The position numbers and the translations under genes were made by a program. Under the pieces are notes generated by a model, which worked only from the letters and a program-made list of their open reading frames with translations, did not search any database and was not told the DNA's origin. Below, in pieces: positions 8,169 to 16,805 of a stretch of DNA of 64,000 nucleotides. Each line of letters begins with the position of its first letter. The first letter of the stretch is position 1. Source of the DNA: Rhodanobacteraceae bacterium. Its GTDB lineage: Bacteria; Pseudomonadota; Gammaproteobacteria; Xanthomonadales; Xanthomonadaceae. The stretch lies in contig JACKOX010000014.1 of NCBI GenBank assembly GCA_024233975.1, forward strand, positions 1 through 64,000. The letters are read 5' to 3'.

Positions 8169-9362
8169 ATGAAGCGATCATTGAAAGCGGCAGTACTGGG
8201 AATGCTGTTCACGGGTGCCATGTCGGCCGCATTGGCGTTGGATGGCGTCGTGGTGGCCGTTCCGGCGCGTGCCGGCGCGGTGGATGGAACCGACCAGAAT
8301 TCCGATGAGTTCATTTGGAATCTGCTGGTTCAGTTCGCCGCGCCGGCCACCGAGGGCAAGGCGTCGCCGGTGGTCTTCGAAACCTGGGCTTCCGATGTGG
8401 ATACCTTTTCCAACACACCGCACTGGCCGGACCCGGGCGCGCCGAAAAAGCTGCAGGCATCGGTGCTGCGTTCGCTGACTGCGGCGCATGGTGATCCCGT
8501 GGTGGATGTTCCCTGCGCGCCGCCGGGAAACGCCGCGGTCGGGGGCTTTCCTACTACCGGAACACCGACGCCCTGCATCGCGGAAGAAGTGAAGCGCAAC
8601 AAGCCGCAATTCGACTACATCGTGCAGAACGGCCTGAACAACCAGGCGGGACTGACAGCGGCCTTTGCAAAGAACTTCCAGGTGGTCATGCCGACTGACG
8701 CGGTATCGGTGAAGGGTGACTGGGTGCCGGTGCAGACGCTGCTGCAGTGGATTCCGGCGCTGGGCAGTATCGAAAACATCCGCAAGCTCTACTACACCAA
8801 TGTGTCCGATGGCGTGGAATACGCAGTGGTTTCGCTGCATGTGAGCAGCCGCCAGAACACCAATTGGGTGTGGGGTACCTTCGAGCACCAGATGAACCCA
8901 GGGCGTTGCGATCAGATCGGCTGTTTCGACAGCTTTGGAGCCAAGGCCCCGGTGGTGAAGCCTAACCAGCAGACCATCAACACCCAGTATGGCCAGTGCG
9001 AGAAGACCGGCGCCTTGAGCAAGCTGATGGACAAGGCGGGCCTTTCACCGGTGTGGGAAAACTACTGCCTGAAGTCATCGCAGGTCGACTACAGCGCGGC
9101 CGACGGGACACCCTATGTACTGGGCAATTCCGTGATCGAACGGATCGTTGGCAACGGCACGGTGGCAGCTTCGTCGTGCATTGGCTGCCATGTTTACGCG
9201 TCCTTCGGAAAGGATGGCAAGACGCTGCCGGCCGCTACGGCGATGTTGCCCTACAACCCCAGCGGCGAACCGATACCGGCCGTGCTGCAGGACTCGCTGA
9301 AGTTCGACTTCATGTGGGGCGTGTTGCTGGCGCCACCGCCATCCGCGGAAGCAAAGAAGTAG
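8169..9362 (+). CDS. Secreted single-CXXCH protein (putative c-type cytochrome family)
   Basis: The 397-residue product begins with a signal peptide (MKRSLKAAVLGMLFTGAMSA and then LALDG). One heme c attachment motif, CIGCH, is at about 337-341. A Met for axial ligation could be one of several downstream, for example in PAATAMLPYN. Paired cysteines (PCAPP, PTPCIAE, RCDQIGCF) suggest disulfides, consistent with the periplasm. I do not recognise a named family; a c-type cytochrome-like periplasmic protein is the safest label. The ATG at 8169 has GAGGGGAA 3 to 10 bases upstream. The gene lies 2.9 kb from a full ccm operon that could mature it, but is not part of it. Confidence 0.75.
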   Translation: MKRSLKAAVLGMLFTGAMSAALALDGVVVAVPARAGAVDGTDQNSDEFIWNLLVQFAAPATEGKASPVVFETWASDVDTFSNTPHWPDPGAPKKLQASVLRSLTAAHGDPVVDVPCAPPGNAAVGGFPTTGTPTPCIAEEVKRNKPQFDYIVQNGLNNQAGLTAAFAKNFQVVMPTDAVSVKGDWVPVQTLLQWIPALGSIENIRKLYYTNVSDGVEYAVVSLHVSSRQNTNWVWGTFEHQMNPGRCDQIGCFDSFGAKAPVVKPNQQTINTQYGQCEKTGALSKLMDKAGLSPVWENYCLKSSQVDYSAADGTPYVLGNSVIERIVGNGTVAASSCIGCHVYASFGKDGKTLPAATAMLPYNPSGEPIPAVLQDSLKFDFMWGVLLAPPPSAEAKK

Positions 9363-9379
9363 CCTGCGGCCCTGGTTTG

Positions 9380-9415
9380 CAACCTGCGGCGTCGCTTCGG
9401 AGGCGCCGCGGGTTG
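9380..9415. terminator. Hairpin between convergent genes
   Basis: CAACCTGCGGCG (9380-9391) pairs with CGCCGCGGGTTG (9404-9415) over 12 bp with one G-U pair and a 12-base loop. It sits between the convergent CXXCH gene and the cysteine dioxygenase gene. There is no strong U-tract. Confidence 0.4.
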
Positions 9416-9481
9416 GTTCCGCAATGGATCCCGCGAGGCTACAGAAACTCGTCCGCGGCCGGTGATCCTTGTGTCGGCCGC

Positions 9482-10069
9482 TCAGGCGACCTTGTCGAGG
9501 CCCAACTCCTTGCTGCTGCGCTGGTACCAGTCGTCGCCGACCGGCTGGAAGGTCGAGCAGCATGTCATGCAGCCGCGGTAGATGTGCAGCGAGACTGCAA
9601 TGTTGTCCTGATTCGGATTGCGGATGGTGTGGTACTCGTGCGGAGGAATCAGACTGCCGGCGGAGCCGGTGCCGGCCTGCATGGCGCCGGCCGAGCGGAA
9701 GTGGAAGCGTTCCTTCTCCTGTTCTACCAGTTCGTACTGGCAGATCTCCAGCTCACCGCTCCACACGCCTTCGACGCACCACATGCCGGAGTGGTCGTGG
9801 ATCGGCGTACCCTGGCCAGGTCCCCAGGTCATGGCGATGACGCTGTAGCCGTGTTCCTTGCTGACATAGAGCTCGCGACGAGCGTAGTGGCCGTCCACCG
9901 CCTCGAACACGCAATCAGGCAGCTGCACGCGGTCATCGTGGATCAATTCGCAAAGGGTGCTGCGCAACGCGTCGGTGATGGCGTTCACATTCCCCTGGCC
10001 GACGGCCTGGTCAATGCGGGCTACCAGAATGTCGTGGCCGGGGAAGTCGAGCTGGGTCATGAACATCAC
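9482..10069 (-). CDS. Cysteine dioxygenase
   Basis: This cupin iron enzyme oxidises cysteine to cysteine sulfinate. Iron ligands are visible as His91 and His93 (PIHDHSG) and His147 (EYHTIRN). Cys98, five residues after the second His, and Tyr164 (SLHIYRG) match the Cys-Tyr crosslink pair of mammalian CDO. Tyr62/Arg64 (YARRELYV) match the Arg that binds the cysteine carboxylate in CDO, rather than the Gln of mercaptopropionate dioxygenases. These alignments were made by eye. The product has 195 residues. The start is uncertain: ATG at 10069 or 10060, with no good Shine-Dalgarno at either. The gene is followed by metX reading the same way, so both act on sulfur amino acids. Confidence 0.88.
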   Translation of the reverse strand: MMFMTQLDFPGHDILVARIDQAVGQGNVNAITDALRSTLCELIHDDRVQLPDCVFEAVDGHYARRELYVSKEHGYSVIAMTWGPGQGTPIHDHSGMWCVEGVWSGELEICQYELVEQEKERFHFRSAGAMQAGTGSAGSLIPPHEYHTIRNPNQDNIAVSLHIYRGCMTCCSTFQPVGDDWYQRSSKELGLDKVA

Positions 10070-10141
10070 GCGAAAGGTTTGATCGATGGGCCATTGTAGC
10101 GCCCACGGCCGAGGGTTTCCTGCCGAGAGCCTCGTACCGGC

Positions 10142-11266
10142 TCAGTCCTTGAAGAAGTCCGCGATGAGCGGGCTGAAGCGCTCGTGGTCGACCAGGAAGG
10201 CGTCGTGTCCCTGCGGTGAGGGCAGGCCGACAAAGCGGCTGTCGCAGCCGCCGGCAGCCAGGCCCGTGGCGATCTCCTCCTGCTGGTTCAGCGGGAACAG
10301 GATGTCGGTTTCCACGCCGATTGCCAGCGAGCGTTCGACCTGCAGCAGGGCCAGCGCGTCGTGCACGCTGCCGCCAGTTGCCTTCGAAGGGCAGTGCTCA
10401 CTGAGGTCGAACCAGTCCATGGAGCGGCTGAGGTACAGATAGCAGTTGGGGTCGAAGGATCGCGCAAAGCGGTCGGCATGGTGGTCGAGGTAGGACTCGA
10501 TCTGGAACTCATGGCCAAACGGCTCGTCATCGCGCTGGTCGGGTTCCAGGCGCACGCGACCAAAGCGTCCGCGCCACTCCAGCGCCGAGCGGTAGGTGAC
10601 CACGCCCAGCTTGCGCGCGAGGCGCATGCCGGTTTCCGGGTAGTGCTCGTCGTCGTAGTGGCCGTCGTTCCACTGTGGGTCAAGGCGGATGGCCTCGCGC
10701 TGCAGCGAGCGGATGGCGATCGAGAATGGCAGTGCCTGCGCGGCGCCGGACACGTTGAGGTGACCGCGCGCAAAGCCGGGGTTCTGCTGCAGGAAGGCCA
10801 GCGCCACCATGCCGCCCATGGAGCAGCCCACCACGCTGTGCAGGCCGCTGATCCCGAGCACGTCGAGCATGGCGCGGGCGGCGCGGGCGCCGTCCTCGAT
10901 GCTGAGGCGCGGGAAATCCAGCCGCCACGGCTCGCCGGTGGCCGGATTGATCGAGGCCGGCCCGCTGCTGCCGCGACAGCTGCCCAGTGCATTCGGGCAG
11001 ATGACGAAATAGCGGTCGGTATCGATGGGTTTGCCGGGACCGATGTTGGCCTCCCACCAGCCCGGAGACGGATCGCCTGCGGAGCTGGCCGCATGCGCGC
11101 TGGGTGACAGGCCGGTCAGGATCAGCACGGCGTTGTCGCCGGCGTCGTTGAGCCGTCCCCAGGTCTCGTAAGCCAGGCGACCACCATCGATGGCGCCACC
11201 GCGCTTCATCGCGAAAGCATCGGGCAGGCGGGCGAACTGCGAGGCGGGTGGGATGTATTCGGTCAC
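10142..11266 (-). CDS. metX: MetX-family homoserine/serine O-acyltransferase
   Basis: The protein is an alpha/beta hydrolase acyltransferase that activates homoserine or serine for sulfur incorporation. The nucleophile is Ser149 (GCSMGG), with Asp321 (VETDILF) and His354 (PQGHDAF) completing the triad. The 374-residue length is typical. The segments DPSPGWWE and GPGKPIDT, and the stretch ALPFSIAIRSLQREAIRLDP, resemble Xanthomonas and Stenotrophomonas proteins assigned as serine O-succinyltransferases, so the substrate may be serine plus succinyl-CoA. I cannot settle this by eye. The start is GTG at 11266 with no clear Shine-Dalgarno. It lies 44 bases after ccmI and is probably read through from the ccm operon. 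Confidence 0.9.
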   Translation of the reverse strand: MTEYIPPASQFARLPDAFAMKRGGAIDGGRLAYETWGRLNDAGDNAVLILTGLSPSAHAASSAGDPSPGWWEANIGPGKPIDTDRYFVICPNALGSCRGSSGPASINPATGEPWRLDFPRLSIEDGARAARAMLDVLGISGLHSVVGCSMGGMVALAFLQQNPGFARGHLNVSGAAQALPFSIAIRSLQREAIRLDPQWNDGHYDDEHYPETGMRLARKLGVVTYRSALEWRGRFGRVRLEPDQRDDEPFGHEFQIESYLDHHADRFARSFDPNCYLYLSRSMDWFDLSEHCPSKATGGSVHDALALLQVERSLAIGVETDILFPLNQQEEIATGLAAGGCDSRFVGLPSPQGHDAFLVDHERFSPLIADFFKD

Positions 11267-11310
11267 GTCAGGCTGGGGCCGGTCAGGCTGAAAATGGTGG
11301 GTCGGCGTGA

Positions 11311-12384
11311 TCAGGGATGGATGCTGTCGATGCGCAGCGTGTGCTGCCTGTCGTCGTCGTTGGCGCCGGCGTCAATGGCGACTTCCTGCGGCGATGATTC
11401 CAGGTCGCCGCTCTGTGCCACAGGCTGGCCGCCGAAGGATACTCGAGCCATCACCGTGACGCGTGACTGCGAGGACAGCTTCATGCTCGGCAGCATGCTG
11501 TCGGCATCGCCGAGGTCAATATCCGCAGGCAGCTGGGCCACGGTCAGGCGATGGACAGCCAATGGCATGGGTGGGCCGTTGATGGCGCGGGCGAAGACGA
11601 AGACCGTATCCGAGCCGCTCACCTTTTCCTGCAGGGCGGGATCAAGCTCCACTCTCAGCTTCAGCAATGGCGGTGAGGCAGCGACGGTTGCCGGCGCCTG
11701 CATGGGCGGCATTCCGGCGAGCTGGCGTGACTCCTGGATGCGTGCGGTCAGCGCGGGGACGATTTCAGCTTCCGGCGGCAGCATGGCCAGCAGCTGTTCC
11801 CAGATTTCCGCGGCCTTGGCGTAGTCCTCGTGCTGGTAGGCCGCGACACCGGCAAACCAGCGCGCGCGCGGGTGATCCGGCGATACCGACAGCGCGGACT
11901 GCAGTAATCGCAATGCCTGGCTGTCGAAGCGGTGGTCCGGGTTGGAAAGGGCAATGCTCTCGGCGTAGTCCACCATCACGTCGGCATTGTCCGGCGCGCG
12001 GCGGTTGGCTTCGGCCAGCGCGTCGCGGGCGGCATCGAACTGTTCCAGCGCCTTGTAGGCACGACCCAGCAGGCGCCAGCCCTCGATGTCGTCCGGCTCC
12101 GCCTGCAGCCTCTGGCGCAGGCCGTCAACCGCACCTTGCAGATTGGCGGTGGCTTCCGCCTGGCTTTCCGCCAGCGGTGGTTCGGATGCCGGACCGGCCA
12201 CCTGCAGGCCATCGGGCCGGCCAAAGTGGAGATAGAGCAGCAGCGTCGCCACGGGCAGGAGCAGCAGGATGCCAAGCGCCAGATGGCGAGTCGGCCTCGC
12301 GTCGCCGCGAACCAGCGGCAGGATGATCGCGGCGCAGGTCGCGAGCGTCAGCAGACCGGCAAGCGCGATGAACAGCGGCGTCAT
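11311..12384 (-). CDS. ccmI: Cytochrome c biogenesis protein CcmI (TPR protein)
   Basis: CcmI holds apocytochrome c and delivers it to the CcmFH heme lyase. The N-terminus has two hydrophobic segments (about 3-25 and 38-57). It is followed by tetratricopeptide-like repeats with GWRLLGRAYKALEQFDAARD and ARWFAGVAAYQHEDYAKAAE. The C-terminal periplasmic domain carries FVFARAINGPPMPLAV, the usual CcmI C-terminal signature. ATG at 12384 gives 357 residues and overlaps the ccmH stop (ATGA). It is the last ccm gene, followed by metX. Confidence 0.9.
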   Translation of the reverse strand: MTPLFIALAGLLTLATCAAIILPLVRGDARPTRHLALGILLLLPVATLLLYLHFGRPDGLQVAGPASEPPLAESQAEATANLQGAVDGLRQRLQAEPDDIEGWRLLGRAYKALEQFDAARDALAEANRRAPDNADVMVDYAESIALSNPDHRFDSQALRLLQSALSVSPDHPRARWFAGVAAYQHEDYAKAAEIWEQLLAMLPPEAEIVPALTARIQESRQLAGMPPMQAPATVAASPPLLKLRVELDPALQEKVSGSDTVFVFARAINGPPMPLAVHRLTVAQLPADIDLGDADSMLPSMKLSSQSRVTVMARVSFGGQPVAQSGDLESSPQEVAIDAGANDDDRQHTLRIDSIHP

Positions 12385-12812
12385 GCGTCGTCCTCCGGCT
12401 GCAGGGAAGGGTTGCTGCCGCTCGACTTGCGCCGGCCGCGGACGACCAGCCACAGCGTGATGGTGCCAGCCAGCAGCACCAGCGGTGGCGCAGCCCAGAT
12501 CAGTAGCGTGTCGCCGTTCATTGGTGGGCTGTACAGCACGAAATCGCCATAGCGCTGGCGCAGGAAGGTCTTGATCTCGTCATTGCTGTGACCTTCGCGC
12601 ATCAGTGCGAACACTTCGCGGCGCAGATCGTGTGCGATCGGTGCGTTGGAGTCGGCCAGGCTCTGGTTCTGGCATTTCACGCAGCGCAGTTCGGCGGTGA
12701 GTTGCTGGAAGCGCAGCTCTTCGGCGTGGTCGCGAAATGGCAGCGGCTCCACGGCAAAGGCGCGAAGCGGCAGTAGGGCAAGCAACAGCAGGCAGGCGAG
12801 GGCGCGCGTCAT
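12381..12812 (-). CDS. ccmH: Cytochrome c maturation thiol protein CcmH
   Basis: CcmH is a membrane-anchored periplasmic thioredoxin-like protein that keeps the apocytochrome CXXCH thiols reduced. It has a signal peptide, the redox motif RCVKCQNQ (Cys44 and Cys47), and a C-terminal transmembrane segment near residues 103-124. The 143-residue length matches the short CcmH/CycL form, with the TPR part encoded separately by ccmI. Both ends overlap neighbours by four bases. Confidence 0.95.
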   Translation of the reverse strand: MTRALACLLLLALLPLRAFAVEPLPFRDHAEELRFQQLTAELRCVKCQNQSLADSNAPIAHDLRREVFALMREGHSNDEIKTFLRQRYGDFVLYSPPMNGDTLLIWAAPPLVLLAGTITLWLVVRGRRKSSGSNPSLQPEDDA

Positions 12813-13360
12813 GGTGTTGCTTCCTTGCCCTGGGGCATGCCGAGCCGCGGCAGGATGTCCTTTTCGATGATGTCGTCGGACAACGGACCAACGAGCTTGA
12901 AGCGGATGATGCCGTCCGCATCGACCAGGAAGGTTTCCGGCGCGCCGTAGATGCCCCAGTCGATGGCGGTGCGGCCGTCCTCGTCAACCACGATCATTTC
13001 GTAGGGATCGCCGAACTGTCCGAGCCAACGCAGGGCATCGTCACGCTCGTCCTTGTAGTTGTAGCCGATCACCCGCAGCTTGCCGCTCTGCGCAAGTCGG
13101 GTGACCACCGGATGCTCGATGCGGCAGCTTGGGCACCAGCTGCCCCAGACGTTGAGCAGGTAGGGCGTGCCGGCAAGCTCCTCGCTGCTGACGGTGCGCT
13201 CGGGCTGGTGCAGCTCCGGCAGGGAAAAGCCCGGCGCCGGCTGGTTGAGCAGCGGCGTGGGCAGGGCGTCGGGATTGCGGTCGGCGCTGATGCGGATGCC
13301 GACCAGCATCAGCACGCCGAGAGCGATGAACACGATCAATGGCAACACGCGACGAAGCAT
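12809..13360 (-). CDS. ccmG: Thiol:disulfide interchange protein CcmG (DsbE)
   Basis: This membrane-tethered periplasmic thioredoxin reduces CcmH or apocytochrome disulfides. One N-terminal transmembrane segment (about 4-22) is followed by a thioredoxin fold with WCPSC (Cys76 and Cys79) and the CcmG-type IDWGIYGAPETFLVD with its cis-proline. The length is 183 residues. The start shares one base with the ccmF stop, and the stop overlaps the ccmH start. Confidence 0.96.
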   Translation of the reverse strand: MLRRVLPLIVFIALGVLMLVGIRISADRNPDALPTPLLNQPAPGFSLPELHQPERTVSSEELAGTPYLLNVWGSWCPSCRIEHPVVTRLAQSGKLRVIGYNYKDERDDALRWLGQFGDPYEMIVVDEDGRTAIDWGIYGAPETFLVDADGIIRFKLVGPLSDDIIEKDILPRLGMPQGKEATP

Positions 13361-15327
13361 CAGGCGGCCTCCGCGGGTTCTTCGGGACGTTCGGCGCGAG
13401 GCCTGCGGAAGCGGCGATCGGCTGCAGCCACGAAGCCACCAACCATCATCAGCAGGCCGCCCAGCCAGATCAGGCGCACGAAGGGTTTGACGTAGACCCG
13501 CAGCGACCAGCTGTTGGTTTCCACCGTGGCGCCATCGCCGCGTGCGTCGAGGCGTTCGCCGAGGGCGACGTAGAGGTCGCGGTGCAGCGCCGGATCGATG
13601 GCTGCTTCGGTCATGATCTGCCCGCCGCTGGCATAGGCGCGCTTTTCCGGGTGCAGGCGGGCGATTTCGCGGTCGCCGTCGAAGACACGGAGGTCGCCGC
13701 GATCCGCCCGATAGTTCGGGCCCTGCACGCGCTCCACGCCCTGGAACTCGAAGCGGTAGCCGTTGATCTCACTACTGGCGCCCGGAGCCAGCGCGACATC
13801 GCGTTCGACGCCCAGGCTTTCCACTAGAAGGACGCCGGCGACAAAGACACCCAGGCCCAGATGTGCCAGCAGCATGCCGGCCGTTTCGCCATTGAGTGAA
13901 GCGGTCGACTTCAATCGCTGCCATGCATAGCGAAGCGTGCCGGCGATGATCCAGATCGACAGGCCGACGCCCGCATAGCTCTTGAGCGTGAAGGCATCAC
14001 CCAGCAGCCAGGCCAGGACCAGTGCCAGCACGGCCGCGGTCAAGGCAAAGCGCAGCAGCGGCAGGTAGCGGTTGGCGTATTCGCGCTGCCAGCGGGTGAA
14101 CGGACCAAACGGCATCAGCAGGACCACCGGCGCCATCAGGATGCCGAACTGCAGGCCGAAGAACGGCGGGCCCACCGAGATACGGCCGAGATTCAGCGCT
14201 TCGAACAGCAGTGGCGCCAGCGTGCCGATCAGCACCATCGCGGCGGCAGCGCTGAATAGCAGGTTGTTGATCATCAGCAGCGTTTCGCGCGACAGCGGAG
14301 CGAAAGGCTTGCCGTCGTTGGCGGGCGGAGTGCGCAGTGCGTACAGCAGCAACGAACCACCCACGATGATGGCGAGGAACACCAGGATGAACACGCCGCG
14401 CGCCGGGTCGGCGGCAAAGCTGTGCACCGACGTCAGAACGCCCGAGCGGACGATGAAGGTGCCAAGCAGCGACAGCGAAAAAGCGGCGATCGCCAGTAGC
14501 AGCGTCCAGTTGCGGAAGCTGCCGCGCTTCTCGGTGACTGCCTGCGAGTGCAGCAGCGCGGTTCCCACCAGCCACGGCATGAAGCTGCCGTTCTCCACCG
14601 GATCCCAGAACCACCAGCCGCCCCAGCCCAGCTCGTAGTAGGCCCACCAGCTGCCAAGCACGATACCCAGTGTCTGGAACGCCCAGGCCACGTTGGTCCA
14701 CGGACGCGACCAGCGCACCCAGGCGCGGTCCATGCGGCCATCCAGCATCGAGGCGATGGCGAAGGCGAAGGCCACCGAAAAGCCGACGTAGCCCATGTAG
14801 ATCATCGGCGGGTGGATGATGAAGCCGGGATCCTGCAGCAATGGGTTGAGGTCGCGGCCTTCCACGGCGGCCGGCAGCAGGCGCTCGAAAGGGTTCGAAG
14901 TGAACAGCATGAAGCTGATGAAGCCGATCGCCACCAGTCCGAGCACGGCCAGTACGCGGGAAATCACTTCCGGCGGCAGGCTGCGCGAGAAGCGCGCCAC
15001 CGCGCCAGTCCACAGCGACAGCACCAGCGCCCACAGCAGCAGCGAGCCCTCGTGTGCGCCCCAGACCGCGGTAATCCGGTAGTGCATCGGCAGCAGACTG
15101 TTGCTGTTGTTGGCCACGTACAGGACAGAGAAATCCTGGCGCGCGAATGCCACCGACAGCAGCACGAAGGCCAGCAGCACGAGCGACAGCTGGGCATAGG
15201 CTGCAGGGCGGGCGACCGCCATCAATGCGGCGTTGCCGCGCTGTGCGCCCCAAAGGGGCAGGGCGAACTGCAGGATGGCGACCAGCAGTGCGAGAATCAG
15301 TGCGACCTGCCCAAGCTCGGGGATCAC
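13360..15327 (-). CDS. ccmF: Heme lyase CcmF
   Basis: CcmF is the large membrane subunit that takes heme from holo-CcmE and attaches it to apocytochrome. The product has 655 residues with many transmembrane helices. It carries the tryptophan-rich motif GWGGWWFWDPVENGSFMPW and conserved histidines such as GAHEGS and LLHSQAVTEKRG. The start is GTG at 15327, overlapping the ccmE stop as GTGA. Confidence 0.97.
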   Translation of the reverse strand: MIPELGQVALILALLVAILQFALPLWGAQRGNAALMAVARPAAYAQLSLVLLAFVLLSVAFARQDFSVLYVANNSNSLLPMHYRITAVWGAHEGSLLLWALVLSLWTGAVARFSRSLPPEVISRVLAVLGLVAIGFISFMLFTSNPFERLLPAAVEGRDLNPLLQDPGFIIHPPMIYMGYVGFSVAFAFAIASMLDGRMDRAWVRWSRPWTNVAWAFQTLGIVLGSWWAYYELGWGGWWFWDPVENGSFMPWLVGTALLHSQAVTEKRGSFRNWTLLLAIAAFSLSLLGTFIVRSGVLTSVHSFAADPARGVFILVFLAIIVGGSLLLYALRTPPANDGKPFAPLSRETLLMINNLLFSAAAAMVLIGTLAPLLFEALNLGRISVGPPFFGLQFGILMAPVVLLMPFGPFTRWQREYANRYLPLLRFALTAAVLALVLAWLLGDAFTLKSYAGVGLSIWIIAGTLRYAWQRLKSTASLNGETAGMLLAHLGLGVFVAGVLLVESLGVERDVALAPGASSEINGYRFEFQGVERVQGPNYRADRGDLRVFDGDREIARLHPEKRAYASGGQIMTEAAIDPALHRDLYVALGERLDARGDGATVETNSWSLRVYVKPFVRLIWLGGLLMMVGGFVAAADRRFRRPRAERPEEPAEAA

Positions 15328-15818
15328 TGGACCGCGTCTCCATTGGGGCGCTTGTCATAGGTCTGCTTGTCGTCGGCCTGCTCGGCGTCACGCTTCTCGC
15401 GTGCCTCGATCAGGGCCTTTTCCAGCTCGACCGGGCGATAGGTTTCATCATGCTTGGCCATCACTTCGTCGGCGATGAAGCGCTGACCTTCCAGATGCCC
15501 TTCGGTGATGACACTCTGGCCTTCGCGGAACAGATCGGGCAGCACGCCCGAATAGCGGACCGCCACGTCTTCAAGGCGGTCGGTGATGACGAAGTCAACG
15601 TCAAGCGAGCCTTCCGAGCGGCGCACGCTGGCTTCCTTTACGATGCCACCAAGGCGAAAGCGACCGTTGTCCGGTATGTCGCCCGCAAGTACCTGCGATG
15701 GCGTGACCAGATAACTGCGGTTGGCCTGCAGGGCCAGCGTGATCATCACCGCCGCGGCGGCCGCCGCAAGCAGTGTCAGCGCCACGGTCCACAGGCGGCG
15801 TTTGCGGGTTGGATTCAT
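15324..15818 (-). CDS. ccmE: Heme chaperone CcmE
   Basis: CcmE carries heme covalently on a histidine in the periplasm before transfer to CcmF. The N-terminal membrane anchor covers about 9-30. The OB-fold domain contains FRLGGIV and ends with AKHDETYRP, where His123 is the heme-binding residue and Tyr127 the conserved tyrosine. The charged C-terminal tail is typical. The length is 164 residues. Confidence 0.96.
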   Translation of the reverse strand: MNPTRKRRLWTVALTLLAAAAAAVMITLALQANRSYLVTPSQVLAGDIPDNGRFRLGGIVKEASVRRSEGSLDVDFVITDRLEDVAVRYSGVLPDLFREGQSVITEGHLEGQRFIADEVMAKHDETYRPVELEKALIEAREKRDAEQADDKQTYDKRPNGDAVQ

Positions 15819-15997
15819 GCGTTCTTCTGTTTTTTCTGGCGAGCCGCCTCACGGCGCTCGCGCTGTTGAATGTCGCGGAGCAGGCGACGACGCTGCCATC
15901 GTGGTGCCAGCCAGTCCCAGAGCAGGAACGCGACGAACGCGCCGTAACTGGTCCAGACGTAGAAGCCGTACTTGCCCATGGACAGCGCCTCGATCAT
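15815..15997 (-). CDS. ccmD: Heme exporter protein CcmD
   Basis: CcmD is a small membrane protein that releases holo-CcmE from the CcmABC complex. The 60-residue product begins MIEALSMGKYGFYVWTSYG, with one transmembrane segment near 12-30 and a basic tail (RERREAARQKKQ). This matches the CcmD pattern of a conserved YVW..YG stretch. The ATG at 15997 overlaps the ccmC stop by four bases. Confidence 0.93.
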   Translation of the reverse strand: MIEALSMGKYGFYVWTSYGAFVAFLLWDWLAPRWQRRRLLRDIQQRERREAARQKKQKNA

Positions 15998-16761
15998 GCG
16001 TGCGCCCCCCGGGCAATCTGCTTCACCCAGTCCTTGCCCGACTCCATCTCGAGCATGGCCGTCTGGGTTCGCACGAGCAGCGATCCCAGGAACCAGAGCT
16101 TGGTGCCGATGGCCACCAGCACCAGCGGCAATACCATGCGGCTGTCGATGCTTGACTGGCCCATCAGCTTGATCGTTGCGCCCTGGTGCAGCGTGTTCCA
16201 CCACTCCACCGAGAAATGCACGATCGGCACGTTGACCACGCCGATCAGCGCCAGGAATCCGGCAGCACGGGCGGCAGCGCGGCGGTCCTCGATGGCTGCG
16301 TTGAGGCCGATGACGCCAAGGAACAGGAACAGCAGCACCAGCTCGGAGGTGAGACGCGGATCCCAGGTCCACCACGTGCCCCACATCGGCCTGCCCCACA
16401 GCGAACCGGTCAGCAGCGTGATTGCGGTGAAACCGGCGCCGATCGGTGCGCAGGCCATGGCCAGCTGCTCGCAGATCTTGATGCGCCAGACCAGTGCGAT
16501 GAAAGCGTAGACCGCCATCAGACCGTAGATGAACAGGCTCATCCAGGCGCTGGGCACGTGGATGAACAGGATGCGGTAGCTGTCGCCCTGCTGGTAGTCG
16601 GCCGGCACTTCGAACAGGCCCGACCACGCGCCCCAGGCCAGGAATGGCAGGGCAGCCAGCAGCAGCCAGCGCGACCAGCGGTCGGCGAAGCGATGGAAGA
16701 TGGGCGGCGAGCCCATCTGATGAAACCAGCGAATGACCGGATTCACTACCTGAATTCTCAC
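15994..16761 (-). CDS. ccmC: Heme ABC transporter permease CcmC
   Basis: CcmC loads heme onto CcmE at the periplasmic face. The 255-residue protein has six transmembrane segments and the tryptophan-rich motif WGTWWTWDPRLTSEL, flanked by histidines in FIHVPSAWMS and IVHFSVEWWNTLHQG. GTG at 16761 is used as start. An internal ATG at 16716 would also leave all transmembrane segments intact. Confidence 0.96.
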   Translation of the reverse strand: MRIQVVNPVIRWFHQMGSPPIFHRFADRWSRWLLLAALPFLAWGAWSGLFEVPADYQQGDSYRILFIHVPSAWMSLFIYGLMAVYAFIALVWRIKICEQLAMACAPIGAGFTAITLLTGSLWGRPMWGTWWTWDPRLTSELVLLFLFLGVIGLNAAIEDRRAAARAAGFLALIGVVNVPIVHFSVEWWNTLHQGATIKLMGQSSIDSRMVLPLVLVAIGTKLWFLGSLLVRTQTAMLEMESGKDWVKQIARGAHA

Positions 16762-16805
16762 TCAACGATTGGCGAACCTGGACAGCCGGGTGGCCGGCCA
16801 CAGGT

